From contig NC_065571.1 in assembly GCF_937616625.2 (NCBI RefSeq), positions 41,198,651 to 41,262,650 on the forward strand: a stretch of 64,000 bases of DNA. Reading direction: 5' to 3'. Both the position numbers and the translations under genes were made by a program. Shown here piece by piece: positions 11,673 to 24,171 of this stretch. The notes beneath the pieces were generated by a model. That model was given only the letters and a program-made list of their open reading frames with translations, was not told where the DNA came from and did no database searches. Position 1 is the first letter of the stretch. Each line of letters starts with the position of its first letter. Source of the stretch: Mercurialis annua (taxonomy: Eukaryota; Streptophyta; Magnoliopsida; Malpighiales; Euphorbiaceae).

Positions 11673-14600
11673 ATGGATAGGAACTTCAACAATTCTTTCA
11701 CTCCTAACCCACTTTCTTTTGGTCTTTCTAGGGATGATGATCCTAGCAATCATCTTCTCCTTTCTCTCAACACAAACTCAAACACAAACACAAACACTAA
11801 TCCAAACACTAACCCAAATCAACATCATTTACATGATGTTAACAACTTAATGAATTCCAATCAAAATAATCCAATTTCCCATCAAGCTAGGGTTTCTCAT
11901 GGCCAACTTGCTCTAAACCAAATAGGGAGTGAAGCAATAAGAAGAAGCTATGCTAGTACTCCTCCACATAGAGTTCAAGTTAAAACCTTCTTTGAGTATT
12001 TTCCTACTCAACCAAATGAACCAATCACTTCTCAAAATGAGGTCATTATGACTGAGGTTGTAACAACTACAAGAATTCTTACACCAAAGGCCCCATCATC
12101 TTCAAATGATTTCTTCAATCTCCAAAACCAAAATAACTTCCAAAATCACAGGATTGTGAATCCTACAAGAAGTAGCTTTTATCCAACACTTGAATCCTAT
12201 CAGCAGCAATTAATAGATGCTTCTTATGCATGTCACATCAGCGGCGGTGATTCGGTGCAATCATCTCCCCTAGCGACTGCAGCAACTCCCATTCAACGAT
12301 GGCCGCCTGCCAAAGTTAAGGTTGAAAGTGAGATGATGCGCGATTCTAGTCCTTATGAGCAGGCTAATCATTTAAATTCCGACGTCCAACAAGTATCGTT
12401 TGCGAATGCGCGTACAAAAAAAACTGAAGGTAATTATAATCATATAAACCAACTTATACAGAAGGTACGGTAGGTAATATCTTATCTTATAAATTAATTT
12501 TTTTTAGTATATTATCAATATGATTTTTGTTGATATAGTTTTTTCCATTTTAAAATTTTTATTTTTCCTAATAGTAACGGTATAATTATTTAAATTTTGG
12601 TAAAGGAACAAGTACTATTTATGAATGCGCGCGCAAAAAGTATGCGCGCAATAAAAACTGAAGGTGATTATAATCATAAACAAACTTATACATAAGGTCC
12701 GATAGGTAATTGCTTATATTATAAATTGCTTCTTTAAGTATATTATCAATATAGATTTTGTTGATATATTTTTTTACATGATAAATTTTTTATTTTGCCT
12801 TATGTCGCCATAGAAGAATTTTTGACAATAAGAATTCTTCTCCGGACGATGTTATCTTCCGTTACTTCACCAACGCAGGTTTCTATTATAAGTGTTTAAT
12901 CCTTTTTTTGTTTACTCGGGCATAGATTTGTTTAAAAATTCGGATATTATTTTTCTTCATTAGCTTTCCTCCTTAGGGATGTGGCCTTCTTTGGCTTTTT
13001 CAGTTGTTGTTTTTTTTTTGCCTTTTTGGCTTTAAATGAAAGTTTGATTCATAAAAAAAAATTATTTATTTTTTAATTAAGGAACAACTACCACTTATGA
13101 ATGCGCGCGCAGAAAGTATACGTGCAATAAAAACTGAAGGTAATTATATATCATAAACAAATTTGTAGAGAAGGTACGGTAGTTATTTTATAAATTAATT
13201 TTTCAAGTATATTACCAACACATATTTTGTTGATATAGTTGTTTCCTTTTTAAAAAATTTATTTTGCCTAATAGTAACGGTCTAATTATTTAAATTCTAG
13301 TTAAGGACCAACTACCATTTATGAGTGCGCACGCAGAAAGCATGCGTGAAGATGGCTACAAATATGGACCGACCTATATGAAAGGTATGATAGATAATTG
13401 CACATCTTATAAATTAAAATTTCAAAGTAAATTGCAATATAGAATTTGTTGATATAATTTCTCACTTTAAATTTTATTTTGCCTAACGGTAATAATATCA
13501 TTATTCAAATTTTAGTTAGTGAACAATTACCATTTACGAATGCGCGCTCAGAAAGTAAGTGTGAAATAAAAACTGAGGATGGCTACAATCATACACCAAC
13601 CTATATGGAAGGTACGGTAGATAATTGATCATCTTATGAATTTAACTTTTTAAGTAATATTATTAGTGGATATAGATTTTTCCACTTTAAATTTTTTTAT
13701 TTGCCTAACAGTAATTTAATAATTATTCAAATTATAGTTAACGAACAACTTCCATTTTGGAATGCGCGCTTGGAAAGTATGCATGCAATAAAAACTGATG
13801 GCTACAAACATAGACCGATCTATATAGAAGGTAATAATTGATCGCTTATAAATTTCATAAAGTTTTAAAGTTCTAAGTAGTATTTCTAATATAGAGTTTA
13901 CTGATATAATTTTTTCGAAATTTTATTTTTGCCAACTAAACAGTATATTATGCAAATTGTAATTATCAAGTACTATAAAACAACTTAAGTATCAATCTGC
14001 TCCCCCAAACATGCACACAATGAGTAATTAACATTAAAATAAACCTTTCTATTATCAATTGAGCCTTCAAACTTTGCAATTTTTATCAGTTATACTAAAT
14101 ATATCGATTTGGTCTAATAGATAATAAAAACTGAATTTAAATATTAAGTGCTTATAATGCAAGTACATAGAGCAAAATATCTATAACATACAAATGTGTT
14201 TTTATTGATTTAAATTATTACTGAATTCATTTTATGAAACTATTTTGAATGGATTATAGATGATGATGATGATGATTTAGCGGAGATGGGGGAAAATGGT
14301 GAAGAATCGGGCGTTGTACGCGATGAGGATTTACCGATAGATGATGGAAGAACTCACAGTCTTGCTCATGAGAAGTACGGTCCATACACATGTCCAAAGT
14401 GCGAAACTGTGTTTGCAACATCACAGTCATTTGCAGCTCACATGCTCACTCATTATAAGCACGAAACTAAAGAGCAAAGGAAGAGAAGACTTTCAGCTAA
14501 GTACAAGAAAAAAAATATTCAATTTGTTTTTGGACGCCAAGGGATGACCACTATTATGTTGCCTCACCAGCTTCAACAATGCAATACTAATGCTGCAACA

Positions 14601-14678
14601 TCATCCGCAGCAGCAGCAGCAACAACAACAACAACAAACTCTCGTGTTCATCCCGTCGTTAAAGAGGAACCTATGTAA
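11673..14678 (+). CDS. One-finger C2H2 zinc-finger protein with tandemly duplicated exons
   Basis: A probable nuclear DNA-binding protein; I do not recognise a named orthologue. Proposed exons: 11673-12429, 13301-13384, 13516-13611, 13738-13830 and 14260-14678, all joined in phase 1, giving 482 residues. The N-terminal half is rich in Asn, Ser and Gln, with a (TN)n/PNTNPN tract near residues 35-50 and a basic-aromatic patch, RVQVKTFFEYFP. Exons 2-4 encode three related ~30-residue repeats. The last exon starts with six Asp and holds a single finger, C-x2-C-x12-H-x3-H (about C388, C391, H404, H408), with the plant-like helix SQSFAAH. It is followed by a basic stretch (KEQRKRRLSAKYKKK) and an Ala/Thr tail. 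I start at ATG 11673. A second donor at 12464 would give phase 0 and break the frame, so 12429 is preferred. Confidence 0.75.
12606..13173 (+). pseudogene. Two decayed copies of the duplicated exon (units 2 and 3)
   Basis: Unit 2 (from 12606) and unit 3 (13082-13173) match the intact exons, with GAATGCGCGCGCA-AAAGTAT followed by ATAAAAACTGAAGG. The acceptor TAG-TTA of intact units has become TGG-TAA in unit 2 and TAA-TTA in unit 3, and both run into stops (CATACATAAGG and ATATCATAA). They are therefore unlikely to be spliced in. A foreign insert at about 12800-13065 separates them. Confidence 0.7.
12800..13068 (+). mobile_element. Short LINE 3'-end fragment inside the zinc-finger gene intron
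   Basis: It interrupts the ~220-bp exon-unit period and ends in TTTTGGCTTTAAATGAAAGT, then TTGATTCAT and an A-tract. This is the layout of a 5'-truncated plant LINE tail. It has no duplication I could define and no protein domain. Confidence 0.4.
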
Positions 14679-14868
14679 CTCTATAATCTTTTACCAATTA
14701 CATGTATCGCCATGCTTACATAAGATATTTTACATTCTATGTTATCTTTATCCCAGAAATAAAATAGTTTTCTATATCTGTATCTTTGAGTTGGCTAATT
14801 TTACTAAATATTTTATTGACATAAACTATAAACTAAATTAACTATGATTCAAATAATAATAATAAAAA
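14679..14868 (+). other. 3' UTR of the zinc-finger gene and spacer
   Basis: Follows the TAA at 14676-14678. It contains AATAAAATAG at 14759, a plausible poly(A) signal about 80 bp after the stop. Otherwise AT-rich. Confidence 0.5.
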
Positions 14869-14869
14869 C

Positions 14870-17139
14870 AGATATTAACACTGCTCCACACAATTGCAAT
14901 TATCGGTCTATGGAGTATATTATCTAAGATTCTAACTATCCTAAAACATTAATTAACCTTTGTCAAACGTTAATTTACAAAACTCAATTCAATTTAATTA
15001 AAGAAATCAATTAATCACTTTCGTTCAAATAATCAATTCTTACAATCAATATAAATCAAATTATTAAGCAAGCATACGAACATTGAATTAATTATCAAGA
15101 TGTCTCATTAACAATTAAAATCAATTGAATTCTATAGGTCTATTGAGTTATTATTTTTCAATCAATAACACAACACAAATAATTAACTATAATTGATCAA
15201 GTTCTAATTAATACGAAAACAATATAATTCACAAAATCATAAATATAATCCAAAACAAATAACTACAAAAGTGTTAGAAAATGTTAAACCCAAGAAAATT
15301 TTAGCTACACATAGCTATACTAAGAATCAAAATAACTAAAAAAAGCATAAAAGAAGAGATAGAAAATAGTTATGGATTTCTCTGCGCGTTTCTCCAATCT
15401 CGAGCTTCTACCTTTTTCTTCTTCAATTCCTTCTCTTACTTTCTGTGTAGTGTAAAATGAATCCCCAAAATCTCAAATGCTAAAATATCAGCAATTAATT
15501 CCCTCCTCTCTTGGTTGTTAGAGAAAAATAAGGATCAATCTTAACAACCTAAGAGATTAGATAAGATTTCAATTTTCAAACTAGATTTGACTTGACAGAT
15601 TTCGTGTTCCTGTTTGCAACAAAAATTTGAGTTGGAAAATGATAGAATCTGAGATCACTTCCTTCATAAGAATTGTAGGCGATTGAGTACTTTAACCGTG
15701 GGCTTTGAAATCGGGTCATTTCGACTTGGGAAGTTTAGGTATTTACTCCAAAAATGAAAATATTTGCACTTTATACCTCAACACGAAAATGTTACAGAAA
15801 ATACCTCATGTGTTTTCCAGATTTATGTTTTTACTTTGGGTATTAAAATATTTATGATTTTACTCCGTTATCATCTGGTTATCATAAACACTTATGTAAT
15901 TTATTTTTTTCGTAGGTTATCATACAATTATCATAACCTTATCATACTTCATTATCATGTAGTTATCATATTGCAGTGTTAATGATAACGACATGATAAT
16001 GTAGTGATACTGACATGATAATCAGACATTGTTTTATCATAACATAATCATATATATTATCATAACATTATCATCTAGGTACCATAAATATTATCATCTC
16101 GGTATCATATGATAATATTATGATAATGATATGATAATCAAACATTATTTTCTCCAGAAAATCATTTTGTTTGCAGGGTTATGATAACAACATGATAATA
16201 TAGTGATACTCATATGATAATCAGACGTCTTTTAAAAAAAAATCATTTTTCTGCAGTTTTATGATAATGTTATGATAATACAGTGATACTCATATGATAA
16301 TCAGATGCTGTTTTTTGTGCAGAAAATCATTTTTTGTGCAGAAAATCGTTTTTTTCATCATAAAATCGTTTTTCATGCAGATTTTTAGATCTAAAATTGA
16401 GAAAATCAAAGAGTAATTTATTTAGATATAAAAGTTAATATAAATCGTATTAATCACCACGAATTTAAAAAAAACTAAAATCAAATATGAAAAAAAAACG
16501 GCGGAGCGACGGTTGAGTGAAGGTGGAGCGACGACGATCGATGAAGGAACGAAGAAGAAGGAGAGAAGAAATAAAGAAGAAGAAGAAAAGAAGAAGAAGA
16601 AAAAAAAATGGCGAAGAAAAGCCAAATAGAGAAGAAGAGAAGAAGAAGAAGAAGCAGAAAGAGGAGAGAGGATAGAGAAAAGGGAGAAAAAAAAAAGAAA
16701 ATAATGATAGTTGTCATTAGTTGTCACTTGAGAGTAAAAAAATTATGACTAGAGTAAAATAATAATAAAATCTAGGTATAATTATAATATAAACATATGT
16801 TAGAGTAAAAAAATAAAAACAATAAAAAGGTGAGGGATTTCTTTATCTTTTTCTTATTGAGGTAGGAAATCAAATTATTATTGAAAATGGAGTATTTATC
16901 CTAATTTACCCTTTCGACTTCTGTAGCTCCGGTTATGATCCAAATATTGCGCTGAGGTCTACCAGGTCCGAAATTACGAATTGAAACCCAAAATTCCTAC
17001 ACAAAAGCACAAAAAGTAAACTAAAACATAAAAGATAAAATGCACATAAATAAAGCATTAAATAACTGAAAATGTAAAATAATTAATCTAAAATCTTAAC
17101 TAATTAACCCCTAAATAAGTGTTGTAAAAACACTTATCA
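14870..17139 (-). mobile_element. LTR of a Ty3/gypsy element, split by a MULE-like insertion
   Basis: On the minus strand it starts TGATAAGTGTTTTTACAACA at 17139, exactly where the gag frame ends, and runs to about 14870 (GTGTGGAGCA). It is interrupted by the element at 15728-16911; without it the LTR is about 1.1 kb. The pattern of TTTAGGGGTTAATTAG near the start and a long T/A-rich body is typical of gypsy LTRs. The left boundary is approximate. Confidence 0.6.
15728..16911. mobile_element. MULE-like element, family A/B copy 1
   Basis: Perfect 9-bp duplication TTTCGACTT at 15719-15727 and 16912-16920. Ends: GGGAAGTTTAGGTATTTACT on the left, and GGGTAAATTAGGATAAATAC read on the minus strand from the right. 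The interior 15860-16320 is a field of ATGATAATGTTATGATAAT-like repeats, then CAGAAAATCATTTTT repeats. A GC-rich block (GGCGGAGCGACGG) and a polypurine GAAGAAGAA tract at 16495-16690 precede the right end. The minus-strand frames over that tract are low-complexity artefacts. It is inserted in the gypsy LTR. A larger copy lies inverted at 21475-25862. Confidence 0.88.
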
Positions 17140-18395
17140 GAGCTCAAACAAATCTCGGAATCTATGACCCTCGAAGTGTTCTCGTATAGTATAATTCATA
17201 CCCCTTACTACTATGGGGACGCAATCGGCCTCAGACATCTTAGTTGTGCACCTTGTCCTCAAATTCCTGAATCGACCGATATATTTCTCGATAGTTTTGT
17301 TTGGTAATTGGGATATACGGGCGAGATCGGCTAAAGTCACATTTGGAGGTACTCTATACAACTCTTCATGGAAATTTATCTCCAAATCCTTCCAAGAACT
17401 AATGGAATTTGGGGACAAGCGAGAGTACCAAGTGAATGTCATCTTAGTCAGAGAACTGGCGAATAACCTCAACTTACAAAAGTAATGAGCCGCTTCTTCG
17501 CCATATTGAGCCGAAAACCGAGCTACATGCTCTACCATGGATTTCTCTCGCTCTTCCCCCGAGAACAAACTGAACTCTTGGACCTTATACCCTCTTGGAA
17601 AGGGATAGAGTTTATCAACGCAGGCATGGTAAGGCTTCATATACGAGGGGCGAGGCATTGGCTAGAGGTCTACGTCCATCTTTTCCACCTCGTCGAGCAG
17701 TTACCCTCGGTTGTATAGATTTGGTTCGCCTCCCTCCATAGGTGTGTACTCGCCACTAGGAGTCTCCTCTTGTATGTTGATAAAAGGTGCATTTACCTGA
17801 TGCTTCCCTGTGCCTGGTGGCACTGTTTTGCCTTTATTGGGCGATTCGCCTTCTGGTCTTGTCAACAATTTTACGGACCCATATGTGAACCCAATTTTGT
17901 TCGGATGTTGAACCTGTTTGGCCAAAATTCCCTGATAATCAAACCTATTTGGTGTCTTGTTTTGTTCAGTCCGTTTGTAACTATCGAATTAATTAACATT
18001 AAAAAAAAGTTGAATGGTTAAAGCGCCCAACTCATAATTGGAATAGGAAGATAGAAAAGTTGGTCAGCTTTCTATCTCTTTCTCCAACCTTGATGATTTG
18101 TGTTCGACCACAAATTGTCTAGAAAAGAGCTTGCCCAAATTTTCCATCGCCTTGTTTAAACTGTCCAAATTATTTCTAATCTGCCTTTTGGACCAGTGTT
18201 TGATCAGACATTGTATTCTTTATCACCTTGGACAAATGATCCATCGCCCCACCAAACATCTGCCGATTGTTTTAAACAACTTCATGTCTTATTGCTGAAA
18301 AATCGGCTTGTGATAGAGATGCGCGAGTTGGCGGGAGCTGGAACAATAGTCTTCCAAATCTTTCTCAATGTCAAAGTCAGTGCTCTTGGCCATAG
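17137..18395 (-). pseudogene. Ty3/gypsy gag remnant
   Basis: The stretch from 17658 down to 17137 encodes 173 residues of a retrotransposon gag domain (PF03732 type): the FTWYSRLSPNSISSWKDLE segment, then FHEELYRVP and ISQLPNKTIEKYIGRFRNL. Upstream pieces of the same protein occur at 17925-17701 and from ATG 18392, in other frames, so at least two frameshifts or stops break it. It ends directly at the LTR start (17139). Protease, reverse transcriptase and integrase are absent, so this is an internally deleted element. Confidence 0.8.
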
Positions 18396-18694
18396 AACTA
18401 GTAACTCCATCAGCAGAGGGCAGTAGAATCCCCTTTTACGGCTGTGTCTTATTCGTCCGGAAATTCGCCCTTTATTCCCAGTTGAATTCGGCGTTGAGAC
18501 CGATTTTGCCTGTAATCGTATTTAGAAAGGTCTGTTTTTGTGCTAACATAAACATGTCTCCAGTGGAGTCGCCAAAAGATGTTCGCCATAAATATTCCCT
18601 AAACTCGAATCTTTGAATTTGTTAGTGGGTATTGTTCAGTCTTGATGCTTTAACCGGACCAGTCACACATGGCTTTTAAATTAATAAAATAAAC

Positions 18695-20234
18695 TGATAG
18701 GAGTAGAATATTCCTAGTATTTAGATAGTTTTTGCATCAGTTTATCATGTTTTAGCATGTGTTTGTAGGTGTTTTTATACCTTATTACGTGTGTTGGCGT
18801 TTCAGGTGATACAGAGCATTTGCGGAACTATGTGGGCTCAAAAGAGTGAAGATTCAAAGAATTAGCTATGTTGGAAATAAGAGCAAAGAGTTAAAGAGAA
18901 AACAAGTTTTAGAGCATTCCTTGGAATAGAAGTTCAGAAGCAAAAGAGAAGCTGAGAAGAAAAAGAGACGTGTAATTTAACACATGTCTCAATTGAGAAG
19001 CACAAGCCAAAAGAGCTTCTCGATCAAGATATGAAGGACAAAATAAGACGAATGGTTTCTCAAGGAGGTTCTCGATCGAGAAGTTCCTCTTTAATGAACT
19101 TCTCGATCAAGACATAGCTTAATCTCAGAAGTAGAATCAGTTTTGAAAAGAGAGTTTTGCTTGGCCCACTATCTCTTTTAGCCCAACACTCTTGTACAAG
19201 GATGTCTCTACTTTCCTTATTTGTCTTGATTATATAAGTCACCTTATCATTTAGGTCATTTTATCCATCACTTTTGTAGACATCAATCAAGTAGAGTAGT
19301 TTTTATTCCTTTTGTTCTCTCAATAGTGTAGAGATCTGAATGTTGGTGTTCATCATTTCAATTCTAGATTTGGGTGTTCTTGATTACTCATTTAATACAA
19401 GTATTAGTTCTATTATTGAAACTTCACTTTCTAATTAATGCTCTTAGCCTTTAGCTATTACCCAAAGGTATTAACTCTCTACTTAATATATACTTTCTAC
19501 ACTTATTTAATTAGTTGTGTGATATTGATGATGTGTAGCTAAACCCCCTAGTTTAGGGGTTGCTTATGATTGCCATTTTGTGATTAGGTGACTAGGTTAG
19601 GATTTGAGTTAGGGTTTGTTGTGTTTTTTGGGCCTAATGCTTAGATTGAATTGATCTCATAATCTATTATCTTTGTTTAATTAATTGAACGAGAGTTATT
19701 TAATTAGACGGACCTAGTTAAACCCAAGGTTAAGGAATATTCACGTGAGAGCTGTTTAGGACTTAGGCGGTTGTATAAGTTTGCGGAATTAATTGCGGTT
19801 GACTGGTATTGCCAAAACCTCATTATGCGAGAGCGATTCCGATTTCAGTGTATTAATCAAGTTGCAATTCTTTCAATTTTAGACTCGAGAGAGCGGAATT
19901 GATTCTTTTGATTAGATTGACCTAACCCAGTAGCATTTCCGACCCGAATTACCTAGGAATCGCTTGGCATGATTAGCAACCGCCTTTTACCTATTGTTTA
20001 AATCCGTGTTTAATTAAGCGATGCGTAATTTAGTCTTTTATTCTAGTTCAATAGCTGTTAATTTTAGTTCCTTTTACTTGTTGAAAAGCAAACGAATGCT
20101 TTTTCCTTGCTAAACGAATTGAATATAACTTAAGTTCATTCTCGTTATTGCTTGTTCAATCTTCGTGAGATCGATCTCATACTTATCGAGTATTACTAGT
20201 TGCGATACCGTATACTTGCGGTAGATAACCAACA
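18695..20234 (+). mobile_element. Solo LTR (about 1,540 bp), Ty3/gypsy type
   Basis: Starts TGATAGGAGTAGAATATTCC and ends GTAGATAACCAACA. The flanks TAAAC and TTAAC match at 4 of 5 positions. Near the right end GTGAGATCGATCTCATACTT, then CGATACCGTATACTTGCGGT, is the motif seen at the 3' end of many plant gypsy LTRs, which sets the plus orientation. It is opposite to the gag remnant at 17137-18395, so it is a separate insertion. Confidence 0.65.
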
Positions 20235-20239
20235 TTAAC

Positions 20240-20733
20240 TGAAATATCTACAAGGATTAATTAGGAGGTTAAGAAATCCAGGCGAGATTGATATCAAATC
20301 TACTCCTAAACTAAGAACAATCCGGAAATTACGTGATAGAAAGTACATGACTTTGGTTTTTGATTGATTGAGTTTAATACAAATAAATGTTGGACTATTA
20401 ATAGCCATCATAGTCTAAAGTCCTAATTCGAATCTAACTCCTATTCCTAAAATAACAATTCTAATAAGATTCAATCTCTTATTGAAATATACCACTAAAC
20501 TAATGGCTTGTATGAGTCTCAATCCCTAACTAAGCCCGTTTGATTTTTATGGACTTCTGATTTTTGGAGCGGTTTAAACAAAAAGCAAAGTAGAATTTTT
20601 CAATAAAGGCTAACAAACTCAAAAATGATATAAGGAATCTAGAGATTTCAAGCTCATTTCTATAAGTACAACGGAATGAGTTCAACATCATCTTTTAGTT
20701 TCCTTTCTTTTCAAATGATCATCTCCCTTCATA
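20240..20733. other. Spacer between solo LTR and MULE-like element
   Basis: No gene or bounded repeat was recognised. It may be remnant sequence of the older gypsy element. Confidence 0.4.
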
Positions 20734-20742
20734 TGAATTTTT

Positions 20743-21150
20743 GGGTAATTGATTCCGACCATCACTGAACTTTCGAGTTTTTTCATTTCAGTCACTAAAC
20801 TATTTTTTTCTTTTCGATCATTGAACTTTCATTTTTTTCATTGTAGTATTTCCGGCCAAAAATGATTAGGTGGCAGCCGGAAATTGACATGTGGCGACCA
20901 GATTTTGCTAGTTTTACATTTAAAATTTATAACATATACATAATTTCACTTTAAAAATGAGTTTTTAGGCCTATGCATATATGGTAAGTTTTAAGGTAAA
21001 AATAATTAATTCCGGCTGCCAGCTAAGCATTTTTGGCCGGAAAATATCAAAATGAAAAAAGTGAAAATTTAGTGATCAAAAAGAAAAAAATATATTAGTG
21101 ATTGAAATGAAAGAACTCAAAAATTCAATGACCTTCAGAATTAATTACCC
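20743..21150. mobile_element. Foldback MULE-like MITE with ~140-bp inverted repeats
   Basis: Left arm GGGTAATTGATTCCGA.. and right arm (minus strand) GGGTAATTAATTCTGA.. stay aligned for about 140 bp, through TTTCCGGCCAAAAATG and GGCAGCCGG in both. Flanks TGAATTTTT (20734-20742) and TGAATTCTC (21151-21159) match at 7 of 9 positions. No coding content. Confidence 0.8.
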
Positions 21151-21509
21151 TGAATTCTCCATCAATTAGATTCTTACCTTCAATTAAAAAAAATTGTTCT
21201 TTTATTTTTTTTGACTCAACATATTTTTTTCCAATTTAACTTTTATTTGACATTCAATTTGATAAAAAAACAAATTTGATGTCTAATTTAATACATCATC
21301 CATTCACAACTTGCCAACTATAAAAACATAAGAAATTTTGTGGTTAAGTGAGTCATAAATGTAGTTAAATGATCTACGAACTAAGTTGTGTGATCTAATG
21401 GTGGGTGGGTGCTTTCTTCTCTGAAATAGAGTTCTTGAGTTTTTTTATTAACGAATGAGATCTTTGAGTTTAAAGAAAAAATTAGGAAAAATACTCTATC
21501 TTTTAAAAT

Positions 21510-23958
21510 AGCTTTTTATATAAAATACTGATTTTGACAGCTCATTTACTTTTATACAGGACAAGTTAAATCTTTACTTTAGCTACCTCATTTTCTTACT
21601 TTGATAACTTGTACTTCAAATTTCTTTCTTTTATACGATTTTTCTTATTTCTCTAAATCATTCTTCTTCTCCACGATTTCTTTTGAGCTGTGAAAGAAAA
21701 TTTTCACGATTTCTGCTCCTTCGGTTCCGCCTTCTCCGTTCCTCCGTTCTGCCTTCGCCGTTCCGCCTCCTCCGTTCCGCCGTTCCGCCTCCGCCGTTCC
21801 GCCGTTCCGCCTTTGTCTCGCCGCGTCATCTTTCTTTTATCTTTTTAATTTTAGATCTGAAATTTTCTGTTCTTTTTTTTTTATTTTCAGATCTGTAGTT
21901 TGTTTATCTTTTACTGTTGATTCACCATTAAACATGTATAAAGAGTATATTTAAAGAATCTAATACTTATTTCATGTTATATAGAATAATTTTGTGATTT
22001 TATATAATAAAATTCTGTTATTTCTGCATTTTTTGTGTTTTGTTGTATTTCTGCGTTTTTTTTATTCTGCAGAATGATTTGTTGATGATGATTGATTGCT
22101 GAATTATTGTAATGTAACAGTGTTGTTGACTTTATGTTGACTTTATGTTGATATTATGTTGATATCTACTGATTCTTTTTATTTTAACATTGACAAATAA
22201 GATAATATTATCTGTGAAATAAACTTTCGTTAGATGAAATGAAACTGTATCATAACCGTCTTTGTCGAAATTTAGTTAGGTATGAGAGGTGGAACGCAAA
22301 ACAGTTATACAAGTGATTTTGAAGAAACTGTGCAGCTGCAAAGAGAATTGAGGAAAAAAATATTTTGAAATAGATTTCTTTAATTTGTGAACTGTTGTGT
22401 TGATGTATATTTAATATATTTTTATTTTTATATGTAAGAATAATTTTATTTTTTCATTTGAATTATTGTTGTTGTTTTTTCATATTGTTTTGATTACTTA
22501 CTATGCTAATATCTTTATCTGATTCATTTATTTTAAACATTTTGTACCTTTGTTGTTTTTTAGTAGAATTACTACTATCATATTAACAAATTATCAACAT
22601 AATGTCAACATGATATCAACAATTAATGCTAATTTAGTTGTAAAATATCAAAAACATGTCAACAGGTCATCAATACAGCAATTTAACACTAACTTTACTT
22701 TTCTTTTAATGATTGAAAAATCAACATGTTATCAACAGTATATCAACAACATGTCAACATAAAATTAAAAATCAAAAAAAGTAGAAATACTTATCAACAT
22801 AATGTCAACAATTAATCAACAACGAATCAACAATTAATGCTAATTTAGTCAAGATGTTTTTAAAATGAGAATATTGATTGATTCAAGTCAAAAACAATCA
22901 ACATATTATCAAAAACATATCAATAGTTCATTAATACATCAATTTAAGACTAACTTTATTTTTCTTTCAATGATTGAAAAATCAACATGTTATCAACAGT
23001 ATATCAACAACATGTCAACATAAAATTGAAAATCAAAAAAAGTTGAAATACATATCAACATAATGTCAACAATAAATCAACAACGAATCAACATAAGAAA
23101 TAAAATAAAACATAATTTTTTGAAAAATTGTCACAATCTATAAAATATCAACAAGAAATCAACAATATGTCAACATGATAATGCTAACATATCCTTATCT
23201 AATATCATTTAAATTTTGTTTTTTTGGTTTATTTCACGCATAAAATTATCTAGTTTGCTAATGTTTTTTTTTTAGAATAAATTTTTTCAATGTTAAAATT
23301 AAGGAAATACCAACTGATTATCAACACAAAATCAACAACACTGTAATATTATAATATTTCAGCAATCAACCATCATCAATAAATCAAACTGCAGAATAAA
23401 AAAACACAGAAATACAACCGAACACAAAAAATGCAGAAATAACAAAAATTTATTCCATATAACCATAAATTTATATTACATAACATGAAATTAGCATTAT
23501 ATTCTTAAAATATAATCTCTATACATGTTTAATGGTGAAATAACAGTAAAAAATTGTAGATCTGAAAATAAAAAAGAAAAAGAAGAAGAACAATGAATAA
23601 ATTATAGATCTGAAATCAAATAGATGACGACGATGAGCAGAGGAGATGATGGCGTTAACAAAGATGACAACGGAGGCGATGATGAGAACGATGGCGGAGG
23701 AGCGGAGGAACAGAGGACGGCTCAGCAGAAGACGGCGAACGGTAAAAAAAAAGAGGAAGATGAACTGAGAGGAAGAGAGAATTGAATGATGAGGAGAGAG
23801 AAAATAAATGAAATTATGATTTGTATGCTGTTAGGATTTAATATATAGAGTCCGTATAAAAGTAATAAAATAGCCGCACATGATAGTTTAGAAAAGGCAA
23901 ACTTGGACCCATATAAAAGATAAAAAATTGGCAAAGTAGGTTGTTTATGTAAAAAGCC
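21510..23958. mobile_element. MULE-like element, family C, nested in family A/B copy 2
   Basis: 9-bp duplication TTTTAAAAT (21501-21509) and CTTTAAAAT (23959-23967), 8 of 9 matching. Tips AGCTTTTTATATAAA on the left and GGCTTTTTACATAAA on the right (minus strand). The left part has a GC-rich CCGTTCCGCC tandem block (21715-21820). The middle, 22560-23340, is dense in TATCAACA repeats such as ACATGTTATCAACAGTATAT. A second GC-rich block with GATGACGACGATGAG lies at 23630-23745. No transposase is recognisable. Confidence 0.82.
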
Positions 23959-24144
23959 CTTTAAAATAATAATAAATTATACCTCAATAAGAAAAAATAG
24001 AAAAAATATTTCGCCTTTTTAGTACTTTTATTTTTTACTCTAATTTTTTTTTATTATAATAATATTTATTTCTTATTATTTTTTTACTCTAAGCATTTTA
24101 TTTTTACTCTCACATGTGTATCTCCCTTTTTTTTAAGATTTTTT

Positions 24145-24171
24145 TTCTCTCTCTCTCTCTCTCTCTCTCTG
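24145..24171. repeat. (CT)n microsatellite
   Basis: A pure TC dinucleotide tract of about 26 bp within the polypyrimidine region of the A/B copy 2 element. Confidence 0.9.

Noticed and set aside
16422..16727. Open frames on the minus strand (Ser/Leu/Phe runs)
   Set aside because: They are translations of the GAAGAAGAA polypurine tract inside a MULE-like element. The same holds for 24114-24344 and 25523-25807.
22560..23340. CRISPR-like array
   Set aside because: The TATCAACA words repeat at 8-20-bp spacing without constant spacers, and lie inside a plant transposable element.
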